DNA of 33,354 nt, from contig JAHEEC010000042.1 in assembly GCA_024640885.1 (NCBI GenBank), forward strand, positions 1 to 33,354, read 5' to 3'. Made by a program: the position numbers and the translations under genes. Under the pieces are notes generated by a model. It was not told the DNA's origin. It made no database searches and worked only from the letters and a program-made list of their open reading frames with translations. Origin of the DNA: Bacteroidota bacterium. Its GTDB lineage: Bacteria > Bacteroidota > Bacteroidia > Bacteroidales > GCA-2748055. Shown here one piece after another: positions 25,749 to 33,196 of the stretch. Every line of letters starts with the position of its first letter. Position 1 is the first letter of the stretch.

Positions 25749-26291
25749 TCAGGATCCTCCCCTATGGATGTCGATCAGGAGGTCATCCTTCATGACTGAA
25801 TCGTTCTTTTTTACCGCAATCACTTTGACAATCCCTGAAACGTGACTGGAGATCTCGTTCTGCATCTTCATGGCCTCAAGGATGATAATGGGTTCACCCA
25901 CCTTCACCTCTGATCCCTCTTCCACGAGGATCTCGATGATCTTTCCGGGCATGGGTGCTTCGATGGCCACCGAAGAGGAAGATTCGCCTTGCTGTTCAAG
26001 AAACCTTCTCCTCTTCAGTGAAATGGGAGTTTCCACGGTGAAGGAGTGCCATACGCCGTTGATCATGACCGTATAGCGGTTCTGGTTCTTTTCAATCACA
26101 TCGAGCATGTATTTTTTATTTTTCCACACGATGTAGGAAAATCCGTCCGGATCCTCCCGCAGCTTCACCTCCACCTGTTTTCCCTGGTACTTTATCTTCT
26201 TCTCAAGGGGTTTTTTGAATTCAAAGGCCTTATTGGCAGTGCTCAGGGCAATAAGTTTATCGGATTGCTTTTTCTTTGTTTCGCGGTTCAT
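25749..26291 (-). CDS. Biotin carboxyl carrier protein of acyl-CoA carboxylase
   Basis: A 180-residue carrier subunit. The C-terminal biotinyl domain (about 108-180) carries the biotinylation motif EAMKMQNE with K142 as the modified lysine and the APMPGKI loop before it. The N-terminal 100 residues resemble the linker/BT-like part of propionyl-CoA-type carboxylases and help to join it to the other subunits. The ATG at 26291 is preferred; a GTG at 26333 inside the upstream gene would add 14 residues. The gene is last in the three-gene order beta-biotin carboxylase-carrier, 14 bp after the biotin carboxylase stop, so the three subunits are made together. It carries carboxybiotin between the two catalytic subunits. 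Confidence 0.92.
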   Translation of the reverse strand: MNRETKKKQSDKLIALSTANKAFEFKKPLEKKIKYQGKQVEVKLREDPDGFSYIVWKNKKYMLDVIEKNQNRYTVMINGVWHSFTVETPISLKRRRFLEQQGESSSSVAIEAPMPGKIIEILVEEGSEVKVGEPIIILEAMKMQNEISSHVSGIVKVIAVKKNDSVMKDDLLIDIHRGGS

Positions 26292-26305
26292 TGCTGATTC
26301 CAGAT

Positions 26306-27805
26306 TTAGCGTAAGCGTTTGTTCATCACCCACGGTGCGATCTCCTTGCCTTTTTCCACATAAAGTGGTTTGTCTTCCATCTCATGAATCTCCCGGGCAT
26401 AATCGTAGGCAGCAAAAAAAGCAGCAAGCATCTCTTCATCGGGTTCCTGGTGGTAATGGATCTTCAGTTCCTTGCTGAGAAAGGACGTATTGAATTTGCC
26501 TTTCCTGAAGTTCTGATTCTGGAGCACCGCCCTGCAAAAAGCCAGAGTGGTCTTTGTCCCCTTGATCCAGAACTTTCGAATGGCCAGGCTTGACAGCTCA
26601 AGGGCTTTCTCCCTGTCTTCGGCATGGATGATCAGTTTTGCGATCATGGAGTCGAAATAGGGAGTGATCACAGAGCCATCCTTTACCCCTGTATCCACCC
26701 TTATTTGCTCACTTTCGGGCCAGGAGATCTTTTCAATGGTACCCAGGCTGGGGGAGAAGCCTGACTGGACATCCTCGGCATTGATCCGCCACTCGATGGC
26801 CCATCCGTTCATTTTGATCTCTTTTTGGGAAAATGGGAGTTTTTCACCCTCCGCGATCCGGATCATCTGCTCAATCAGATCGATCCCCGTGACCATCTCG
26901 GTGACCGGGTGTTCCACCTGGATCCTCGTATTCATCTCCATGAAGGAGAAGTTATTCTTGTCATCAAGCAGGAACTCGACGGTGCCGGCAGAGTAGTAAT
27001 TTACCGATTTGGCAATGCGAATGGCTGCATCACCCATTTTTTTCCGCAGTTTCTCATCAAGCGCAGGAGAGGGCGATTCCTCAAGCAGTTTCTGATGCTT
27101 GCGCTGTACCGAGCACTCCCGTTCACCCAGGTGAACCACGTTCCCGTGTTTATCGGCCAGGATCTGGAATTCGATATGCCTGGGTTCACGGACAAATTTT
27201 TCGATGAATACATCCGGATTGTTGAATGCCTTCTCCGCCTCCTTGGTGGCCAGGTTGAACATGCGGGCAATATCCTTCTCTTTTTCCACTACCCGCATTC
27301 CCCTTCCACCCCCACCGGCAGAAGCTTTAAGGATCACAGGGTAACCTACCTGGTTTGCGACCCTGGCTGCTTCCTCAGGATCCGCCACAGCCCCGGTGCT
27401 TCCCCCGAGCAAGGGTACACCACAGCTTTTGGCAAGTTCCTTGGCGATGGTCTTGTTGCCCATACGAAAGATGGCATCATGGGAAGGGCCTATAAATATA
27501 ATCTTTTCCTCCTCGCATCTCCTGGCAAATTCCGGATTCTCAGCCAGGAAGCCATAACCTGGATGGATGGCATCCACACGGTGTTCCTTGGCATTGTAAA
27601 TGATCCGTTCAATGTCCAGGAATTCAGGAGTATCGTCATAGCATTCCGAGAAATCGATGACCTCGTCAGCTACCTCCAGGTACCATGCATTGGGCTCCTT
27701 GGCGGTTTTGATTACCAGGGTCCTGATTCCCATCTTTTTCGCTGTGCGGATGATCCTGATGGCTATTTCGCCGCGGTTGGCTACGAGTATACTCTTAATC
27801 TTCAT
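26306..27805 (-). CDS. Biotin carboxylase subunit of acyl-CoA carboxylase
   Basis: A 499-residue ATP-grasp enzyme that carboxylates biotin on the carrier protein. Opening KIKSILVANRGEIAIRII, HPGYGFLAEN, the ATP-binding LKASAGGGGRGMRVV, HIEFQILADKHGNVVHLGERECSVQRKHQKL and MEMNTRIQVEHPVTEMVTG are all diagnostic. It is about 50 residues longer than AccC of fatty-acid synthesis; the extra residues are C-terminal (SFLSKELKIHYH to the end), as in propionyl-CoA-type carboxylases. It starts 9 bp after the beta-subunit stop. Acetyl- or propionyl-CoA cannot be told apart from this subunit alone, but the partner beta subunit points to propionyl-CoA. Confidence 0.95.
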   Translation of the reverse strand: MKIKSILVANRGEIAIRIIRTAKKMGIRTLVIKTAKEPNAWYLEVADEVIDFSECYDDTPEFLDIERIIYNAKEHRVDAIHPGYGFLAENPEFARRCEEEKIIFIGPSHDAIFRMGNKTIAKELAKSCGVPLLGGSTGAVADPEEAARVANQVGYPVILKASAGGGGRGMRVVEKEKDIARMFNLATKEAEKAFNNPDVFIEKFVREPRHIEFQILADKHGNVVHLGERECSVQRKHQKLLEESPSPALDEKLRKKMGDAAIRIAKSVNYYSAGTVEFLLDDKNNFSFMEMNTRIQVEHPVTEMVTGIDLIEQMIRIAEGEKLPFSQKEIKMNGWAIEWRINAEDVQSGFSPSLGTIEKISWPESEQIRVDTGVKDGSVITPYFDSMIAKLIIHAEDREKALELSSLAIRKFWIKGTKTTLAFCRAVLQNQNFRKGKFNTSFLSKELKIHYHQEPDEEMLAAFFAAYDYAREIHEMEDKPLYVEKGKEIAPWVMNKRLR

Positions 27806-27814
27806 GGGCGAATA

Positions 27815-29374
27815 TTATAACGGAATATTGCCGTGTTTTCTGGCAGGATTATTGATAAACTTATTTTCAAGGGCTTCAAAAGCCCGGATCAGTTTCAACC
27901 GGGTCTGTGCCGGATCGATCACTTCGTCGATGAATCCCCTTTCATCGGCCACGTATGGATTGGCGATCTCCTCGCGATACCTGGCTGCAAGCTCCTTCTT
28001 CATGGCTACCGGGTCATCGGAAGCCTCAAGTTCCTTGCGGTAGAGGATGGCCACCGCACCTTCAGGCCCCATGACAGCAATTTCTGCAGTAGGCCAGGCG
28101 AAATTGAAATCTCCTCCCAGGTTCTTGCTGTTCATCACGCAGTATGCTCCTCCGTAGGATTTCCGCAGGATCACAGTGATCCTGGGAACAGTGGAATCGG
28201 CAAAGGCATACAACATTTTGGCGCCATGACGGATGATCCCATTGTGTTCCTGATCGATCCCCGGCAAAAATCCGGGAACATCTTCCAGGATCAGCAATGG
28301 TATGTTGAAGGCATCACAGAACCTGATGAAACGGGCCCCTTTGGTGGATGAGTTAATATCAAGCGTACCCGCTAGCACCTTGGGCTGATTGCCCACGATA
28401 CCGATCACCTTTCCATCAAGCCTGGCAAAACCGATCACCAAGTTCTGGGCGTAATTTTCAGATATTTCGTAAAAGGAGCGTTTATCCACAATCAGGTTGA
28501 TGACATCCTTTACATCGTAAGGTTTATTGGCATCATCAGGGACAATTTCCCTTAGCTTCTCCTCCACATCCTTGGTTTCGTCTTCGGAGGTCTCCATCTC
28601 AGGGGGATTCTCCATGTTATTGGAGGGGAGGTAGGAGAGGAGCTGACGAACCCCCATCAGGGTATTCTCTTCATCCTCGTAAACCATGTGTGCCACCCCG
28701 CTCTTCTTGGAGTGCACCCCGGCCCCTCCCAGGTCGTTGAAACTGACATCCTCGTTTAAAACCTCCTTGACCACATTGGGCCCAGTCACAAACATGTAAC
28801 TGGTCTGGTTGGTCATAAATACAAAATCGGTGATGGAGGGGGAGTAAACCGCACCGCCGGCAGCCGGGCCCATGATGACCGAGACCTGGGGAATCACCCC
28901 CGAGGAATGGACATTCCTGTAAAAGATCCCTGCGTATCCTGCCAGGCTGGCCACCCCTTCCTGGATCCTTGCCCCTCCCGAGTCGATTAATCCGATCATG
29001 GGAGCACCCATTTTCAGCGCCATGTCCTGGATCTTCATGATCTTGGCCGCATGCACCGATCCCAGTGAACCGCCCATGACAGTGAAATCCTGTGCATAGG
29101 CAAAAGCCAGCCGGCCCCTGATCATTCCGTGTCCGATAATCACACCGTCGCCATAGGTCTGTTTCACTGTGCCGAAACCGGTATCTGTTCGATCGGCCGT
29201 GACATAGGCATCGATCTCTTCAAATGTATCTTCGTCAAACAGGATTTCGATTCTTTCCCAGGCGGTTAATTTACCCTTTGCGTGTTGTTTTCCCTCAGTT
29301 TTGGCATCGTGTTGTCTTTCGTAAACCTTCTGCCTGTCAAGGAATCGGGTAAAGTTTCTTCCTTTCACATCCAT
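27815..29374 (-). CDS. Acyl-CoA carboxylase beta subunit (propionyl-CoA / methylmalonyl-CoA type)
   Basis: A 519-residue carboxyltransferase of the PccB/MmdA family. It moves CO2 from carboxybiotin to the acyl-CoA, or in the reverse direction decarboxylates methylmalonyl-CoA. Visible landmarks are KLTAWERIEILFDEDTFEEID, DFTVMGGSLGS, GLIDSGGARIQEGV (acyl-CoA oxyanion region), MGPAAGGAVYSPSITDFVFM, and in the second crotonase half LILEDVPGFLPGIDQEHNGIIRHGAKMLYA and ILRKSYGGAYCVMNSK. Length is normal. In propionate-forming Bacteroidota such complexes link succinate and propionate metabolism. No sodium-pump (decarboxylase beta/gamma) genes are beside it, so a soluble carboxylase is more likely than a membrane decarboxylase. 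It leads the operon, with a -7 element 72 bp upstream. Confidence 0.95.
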   Translation of the reverse strand: MDVKGRNFTRFLDRQKVYERQHDAKTEGKQHAKGKLTAWERIEILFDEDTFEEIDAYVTADRTDTGFGTVKQTYGDGVIIGHGMIRGRLAFAYAQDFTVMGGSLGSVHAAKIMKIQDMALKMGAPMIGLIDSGGARIQEGVASLAGYAGIFYRNVHSSGVIPQVSVIMGPAAGGAVYSPSITDFVFMTNQTSYMFVTGPNVVKEVLNEDVSFNDLGGAGVHSKKSGVAHMVYEDEENTLMGVRQLLSYLPSNNMENPPEMETSEDETKDVEEKLREIVPDDANKPYDVKDVINLIVDKRSFYEISENYAQNLVIGFARLDGKVIGIVGNQPKVLAGTLDINSSTKGARFIRFCDAFNIPLLILEDVPGFLPGIDQEHNGIIRHGAKMLYAFADSTVPRITVILRKSYGGAYCVMNSKNLGGDFNFAWPTAEIAVMGPEGAVAILYRKELEASDDPVAMKKELAARYREEIANPYVADERGFIDEVIDPAQTRLKLIRAFEALENKFINNPARKHGNIPL

Positions 29375-29445
29375 ACGTAGATCGTATTGCTTAGAATAAG
29401 ACCCATTAAGGTAAAAAAAGTTTTACAGGTCTCATAATCATGGTG

Positions 29446-29453
29446 CAAAACTA
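29446..29453 (-). promoter_or_regulatory. Candidate -7 promoter element of the acyl-CoA carboxylase operon
   Basis: The minus strand reads TAGTTTTG, matching TAnnTTTG, 71 bp before the start codon at 29374. No good -33 TTTG is seen. Confidence 0.4.
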
Positions 29454-29572
29454 TAAATAAATATCAATTTCCGAATCCAGTAACCCGATTAGTTGGTCCT
29501 CCGGCCTGGAGCACCATGGCTCCGAATGCCTCCTAAAACCTTATGAACGAGTATAATACAGAACCTCTAAGG

Positions 29573-31279
29573 TCAATCAAATAGTTTCCGGTCCCGCCTG
29601 GAAGCCTGGTCCACCCAGGGGGTGGGGACGAGGTGCCAGTTTTCAATGATTTCGGGCATGAGGGTGTCCTGCCCCGACATATAATCCATCAGGTAATAAC
29701 GGAGATCGATCTCGGTGGACCATTTGATCCGTCCGGCAAGTGCTTCCCTTGCTATTCCGGCTCCTTTTGTAAGATGACCGCCCCCCCCATTACCCCTGTA
29801 GGAATTGATGGCCACCTGGTAATGGTCCGATTCTGCAAATGGGGTTCCATTGGAAAATCCCTGGATGGTTACCCGGTCTCCTGCCGGACGGCTCACATCC
29901 ACGGTGTATTCGATACCGGCGGCAGAGGAAAAATTATAGGATGGATTGGTCAGCCGGCCCTGGCCATCGGATCCGAACAGCAGGAGATGGTCACCGGGCC
30001 CGCGCATTGTATTGAACCAGATCCCGGCAGCATATTCCAGGAATCCATCTACCTCTCTCCCTGTGAGCTCCATGCGGTAAAGCATATTTTCGAACCGGTA
30101 GAGTTTGAACATGTCCGATACCAGCACAGGTCCCTCTTCAAGCCTGGCTGAGATGGAGAGAGGTGCCGTGAAAGAAAGGTCGGCCCCCGAGAGTTCCAAT
30201 TGCACCCGGTGGATCAGTGAGATCATGGATGAAGGGCCGAAGAGCGCATCCACACCATCCATCTCATCCGCAAGCCAGGTAATGGTATCCTCCAGGTAAC
30301 TGGTTACCTTCCCATAATCCGGTCCAAACTGGTCCGTAAAAGCCACCGAGGGGGTGTAGGCTGACATGGGGACCATCGCACCCGTGATTCGCTTTCTTCC
30401 ATCCCTTGAAAAGGAGATGGTGGCTTCACCTGCAAATCGGGCATGGCTCCCAGGATCCATCACAAGCACGCTATCGCCTGAGGGATTTTTAACCCACTGG
30501 CTGGATACCCGGTGATCGTGACCTGCAAAAATCAGATCGAATCCGGGAACCCTTTCAGCCACCAGCATTACGGCATTCTCATTCAAATATTCATCCGGAT
30601 CCCCCCCGTAACTTGCATCGGTTCCCGAATGGAACAGTCCGACCACCAGGTCGGGATGCTCCTTTTCCATGATCCGAGGAACCCATTCTCCGGCTGTCTC
30701 CACCATATCGCGGAATTCCATATCCGGCCAGAGGTTCTCTGGCAACCAGTTGGGGATCCCGGGGGTGATTAAACCCAGGACCGCGATGCGTAAACTGCCT
30801 GCCCTCAGGATGGTATAAGGCTCGAAATATGGTTCAGCGGTGCCTTTCTTCACTGCATTGGCCGCCAGCCATGGGAAATGGAATTGAGACCGGATCTTAT
30901 TATATACTGCAGGACCTGCTTCGATGTCATGGTTCCCAACGGTGGATGCGGCATAGCCCATGAAATTCATGACCCGGGCCGACAGGTGGGTCGAAGCTGT
31001 GTCGATGAAATTGTAATAGTAAACTGTGGGCTGGCCCTGTAGAAAATCCCCATTATCCAGCAGAAAAAAAGCAGTGTCTTTTGAGGTTTTCCGCAGTTCC
31101 ACATAATTATATATATGGGCAAGCGAATGATCGGAGGGTTCACGGCCGATGAAGTCATAGGGAAATATCATCCCATGCACATCGGTGGTGACGGCGATCC
31201 TGACCACGCTATCTTCTTTCTGGCAGCCGGATAGAAGAAGCGCACCGGTCAGGACTAAAAAGTATTGAATTGGTTTCAT
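29573..31279 (-). CDS. Lipoprotein bifunctional metallophosphatase/5'-nucleotidase
   Basis: A 568-residue two-domain enzyme of the UshA/YfkN group that hydrolyses extracytoplasmic nucleotides or cyclic nucleotides. The start at 31279 gives a lipoprotein signal (YFLVLTGALLLSGC, C19). The frame is open for a further 91 codons upstream, but that part lacks any family sequence. Metal-binding motifs follow in order: TTDVHGMIFPY (D33, H35), LLDNGDFLQGQP, VGNHDIEAG, and FAGHDHR. The C-terminal substrate-binding domain includes YRMELTGREVDGFLEYA and NSYRGNGGGGHLTKGAG. As a lipoprotein it would act at the outer membrane or in the periplasm, feeding phosphate and nucleoside uptake. It is divergent from the cytochrome gene and probably unrelated to it functionally. 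Confidence 0.92.
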   Translation of the reverse strand: MKPIQYFLVLTGALLLSGCQKEDSVVRIAVTTDVHGMIFPYDFIGREPSDHSLAHIYNYVELRKTSKDTAFFLLDNGDFLQGQPTVYYYNFIDTASTHLSARVMNFMGYAASTVGNHDIEAGPAVYNKIRSQFHFPWLAANAVKKGTAEPYFEPYTILRAGSLRIAVLGLITPGIPNWLPENLWPDMEFRDMVETAGEWVPRIMEKEHPDLVVGLFHSGTDASYGGDPDEYLNENAVMLVAERVPGFDLIFAGHDHRVSSQWVKNPSGDSVLVMDPGSHARFAGEATISFSRDGRKRITGAMVPMSAYTPSVAFTDQFGPDYGKVTSYLEDTITWLADEMDGVDALFGPSSMISLIHRVQLELSGADLSFTAPLSISARLEEGPVLVSDMFKLYRFENMLYRMELTGREVDGFLEYAAGIWFNTMRGPGDHLLLFGSDGQGRLTNPSYNFSSAAGIEYTVDVSRPAGDRVTIQGFSNGTPFAESDHYQVAINSYRGNGGGGHLTKGAGIAREALAGRIKWSTEIDLRYYLMDYMSGQDTLMPEIIENWHLVPTPWVDQASRRDRKLFD

Positions 31280-31516
31280 GCAGATCCTATTTGATGGCAA
31301 GAAAGGATTTTTACCTGAATCGGATAGGAAATGCTTAAAAATTTTGCCGTCCCGCGAAAAAATGACGTGTTGCGGAGCATGTTTTGCAGTTGTGAACAGT
31401 GTTGCGGGTATTTTGAACCGTTCTAAGCAGTGAAATGCGGGGTACCCTAAGTGATTGCTGATAAATGGAGTGGATACTGGTTTCCTGGTGTCAAAAAGGC
31501 TCGTAGCACTGGGTGC

Positions 31517-31532
31517 ATCGACATATGTCGAT
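31517..31532. promoter_or_regulatory. Perfect 16-bp palindrome ATCGACATATGTCGAT
   Basis: ATCGACAT is followed immediately by its reverse complement ATGTCGAT, with no spacer. It lies 101 bp upstream of the hexaheme gene and in front of the divergent nucleotidase gene. A perfect 16-bp dyad is unlikely by chance in a region of this size, so it is a candidate binding site for a dimeric regulator. Confidence 0.4.
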
Positions 31533-31571
31533 AAATAACCCGTAAATATCAAAGGATTCGAGTGGATATCT

Positions 31572-31595
31572 CTATTGTGAATCTTTGAACAATAG
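31572..31595 (+). promoter_or_regulatory. Crp/Fnr-like inverted repeat upstream of the hexaheme gene
   Basis: CTATTGT (31572-31578) and ACAATAG (31589-31595) form a perfect 7-bp inverted repeat with a 10-bp centre. Read as half-sites it is TTGTGA-N6-GAACAA, which has the spacing of Crp/Fnr-family sites. A similar sequence precedes the second cytochrome gene at 33128-33145. Confidence 0.42.
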
Positions 31596-31633
31596 GGTTT
31601 GGTGAGATATTTTTACTCAAAATCTTATAAGCT

Positions 31634-32737
31634 ATGAAAAAGAATATTTCTATTATCACTTTGTTAAGCGGATTTGCACTCCTATTTATAGGAGCAATGA
31701 TCCTTAGTAGTTGCGAAGGCCCCATGGGTCCCGCCGGAACGGACGGAACCGATGGTATCGATGGTGTCGATGGAACCGACGGTGTGGATGGTACAAACGG
31801 AGCAGACGGAAACGGTACTTGCATCCAATGCCATGATGCAGACGTTGTATTGCTGGCCAAGGAGCAGCAGGCCGCAAGTTCCCACCACCTGATAGGCGGT
31901 AACTACGAGCGCCTCAGCGCTGATTGTGCAATATGCCATACCCACCAGGGTTTCACAGAGGTTGTTGGAACAGATTTAACGGAAGCTTCAGCTGATATAG
32001 TTGATCCAGCTCCCATTAACTGCCGCACATGCCACATGATCCATGAGACCTACACAGACGCCGACTGGGCGCTGGTGATCGAAGATCCCGTGGACCTGAA
32101 ATTCAGTGAGGGAACCGTTGATCTGGGAGGCCCCTCGAACCTTTGTGTTCAGTGCCACCAGTTCAGGGATATTTCTCCCCTTCCTGTGAGTGGAGGTGAC
32201 TCAGTATCCATCACTTCCAGCCGCTGGGGGCCGCACCACGGGCCTCAGGGTAACAATGTATGGGGTGTTGGTGGTTACCTGATCGCTGGCTCAAAGACTT
32301 ATCCATCAGCGGGTTCTCATCCTCACTCAGATGTAGGTTGTGTAGGTTGCCATATGGCTCCTGTTCCTTACGGTGGCCGGACTGCAGGTGGTCATACGCT
32401 AAATATGAGCTATGAGTATCACGGTAGTACCGAATACAACACCGGTGCATGTGCAGGTTGCCACTCGAGCATCGGGGATGATTTCGACTACAACGGTGTA
32501 CAGACCGAAGTTGACGACCTGGTCGCCGCACTGGAGGCTATCTTTGTCACCAAAGGGTGGATCGATGCACCCGGTGATCTCTGGAATGCCAGTTCAGGCA
32601 GTCCTCTGAAAGTTACAGCAGATGAGGCAGGAGCCATGCTGAACTACAAGATCGTGACCGAGGACCGCAGTGAAGGGATTCACAACCCTGCATACATGGT
32701 TGCCTTGCTCACCAACTCTCTTGAATCACTTCAATAG
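31634..32737 (+). CDS. Hexaheme c-type cytochrome lipoprotein with collagen-like stalk
   Basis: A 367-residue exported multiheme protein. The signal peptide ends in ILSSC, with C27 as the lipidated Cys. Directly after it, residues 29-61 are a collagen-like run of about eleven Gly-X-Y triplets (GPM GPA, then mainly G-T/I/V-D). Six haem-binding CxxCH motifs follow at residues 63-67, 98-102, 130-134, 171-175, 236-240 and 273-277. Many additional His residues (for example HH at 84-85 and 201-202) could supply distal ligands. The C-terminal 90 residues have no haem motif and look helical, as in cytochromes of the c3/c554-like multiheme group. The role is probably electron transfer at the outer membrane or in the periplasm; donor and acceptor are unknown. 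A strong terminator follows, so it is monocistronic. Confidence 0.87.
   Translation: MKKNISIITLLSGFALLFIGAMILSSCEGPMGPAGTDGTDGIDGVDGTDGVDGTNGADGNGTCIQCHDADVVLLAKEQQAASSHHLIGGNYERLSADCAICHTHQGFTEVVGTDLTEASADIVDPAPINCRTCHMIHETYTDADWALVIEDPVDLKFSEGTVDLGGPSNLCVQCHQFRDISPLPVSGGDSVSITSSRWGPHHGPQGNNVWGVGGYLIAGSKTYPSAGSHPHSDVGCVGCHMAPVPYGGRTAGGHTLNMSYEYHGSTEYNTGACAGCHSSIGDDFDYNGVQTEVDDLVAALEAIFVTKGWIDAPGDLWNASSGSPLKVTADEAGAMLNYKIVTEDRSEGIHNPAYMVALLTNSLESLQ
31736..31810 (+). repeat. Degenerate 9-bp tandem repeat encoding Gly-X-Asp triplets
   Basis: About eight consecutive units of the form GGN-NNN-GAY (with GAC/GAT or AAC as third codon) encode the collagen-like stalk. Codon third positions vary between units, so the repeat is conserved better as protein than as DNA. 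Confidence 0.8.
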
Positions 32738-32758
32738 AATACTAAAACTATCAAAAGG

Positions 32759-32792
32759 AAAGAGGGTGCCGGAAACGACACCCTCTTTTTTT
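32759..32792 (+). terminator. Rho-independent terminator of the hexaheme gene
   Basis: AGAGGGTG (32761-32768) pairs with CACCCTCT (32779-32786). An inner CG/CG pair closes a GAAA loop, and the stem runs into a T tract ending at 32792. It starts about 22 bp after the stop codon. Confidence 0.9.
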
Positions 32793-32804
32793 AGTAGTTC
32801 CAAT

Positions 32805-33056
32805 TTATCCTTTATCGCTGTTCTTTTTTAATCTTGGATAGTCAATGACCTCGATTGATTTTCCGTCCAGGATGATCATCGCTCCAGAACACAAGGCTGA
32901 GCGTTTAGCAACCTCCTTTCGGGATCAAATTCACTGAGCTCTTTTATCAGTTTGTTGAAGATAATGATACCTGTATGCCTTGTCCCAGACAGATGGAAAA
33001 TGAATAAGTAACTGAGTAAAGTCCCGGGAATCCCTAGCAATAAAGGGGTTGTCCAT
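32805..33056 (-). pseudogene. Possible remnant of a decayed gene
   Basis: The region 32793-33196 holds no intact gene. On the minus strand three frames each show a short, protein-like stretch: an ATG at 33056 reading MDNPFIARDSRDFTQLL and stopping at 32931, a second frame with FNKLIKELSEFDPERRLL stopping at 32876, and a third with SALCSGAMIILDGKSIEVIDY ending at a TAA at 32805. Their staggered order is what a frameshifted gene of about 80 residues would give, but they are short and I recognise no family. Random open frames remain a good alternative. The rest, 33057-33196, is AT-rich and contains the upstream region of the next gene. Confidence 0.22.
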
Positions 33057-33127
33057 CCTTGAACAATCCCTTTATATATTTATACTGGTTATATATTATT
33101 TAGAAATTCCCGAAAATGGCCCGAATA

Positions 33128-33145
33128 TTGTGATATAATTAACAG
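33128..33145 (+). promoter_or_regulatory. Crp/Fnr-like site upstream of the second cytochrome gene
   Basis: TTGTGA (33128-33133), six bases, then TAACAG (33140-33145). The left half is identical to that of the site at 31576-31593 and the right half shares AACA with it. The centre lies about 60 bp before the start codon, compared with about 50 bp in the hexaheme gene. Confidence 0.35.
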
Positions 33146-33196
33146 AAATAAATAATTTTATGATTCGAACTCACAATTAACCTAAAATTTATAGTC

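Larger units (their letters stand above)
31280..31633. other. Divergent intergenic region between the nucleotidase and hexaheme genes
   Basis: No gene is supported here; the minus-strand frame that stays open across it is an unused upstream extension of the nucleotidase. The right part contains two dyad-symmetric sites (31517-31532 and 31572-31595), described separately. No clean TAnnTTTG element was found in front of the cytochrome gene; a TTTG at 31598-31601 is the only -33-like sequence. Confidence 0.5.

Noticed and set aside
26825..27820. 331-codon plus-strand open frame antisense to the biotin carboxylase gene
   Set aside because: It mirrors a strongly conserved gene, shows no domain or signal, and its length is explained by codon bias of the opposite strand.
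29495..29545. GC-rich complementary stretches (GGAGC/GCTCC) after the nucleotidase gene
   Set aside because: Stems are short and there is no T-run on either strand, so a terminator call is not supported.
31280..31552. 91-codon N-terminal extension of the nucleotidase frame
   Set aside because: The internal ATG at 31279 starts a perfect lipoprotein signal peptide; the extension has no family-like sequence and crosses the dyad regulatory sites.
31736..31810. Tandem repeat considered as a CRISPR or VNTR locus
   Set aside because: It is an in-frame coding repeat of 9 bp with no spacers; the units differ at third codon positions.
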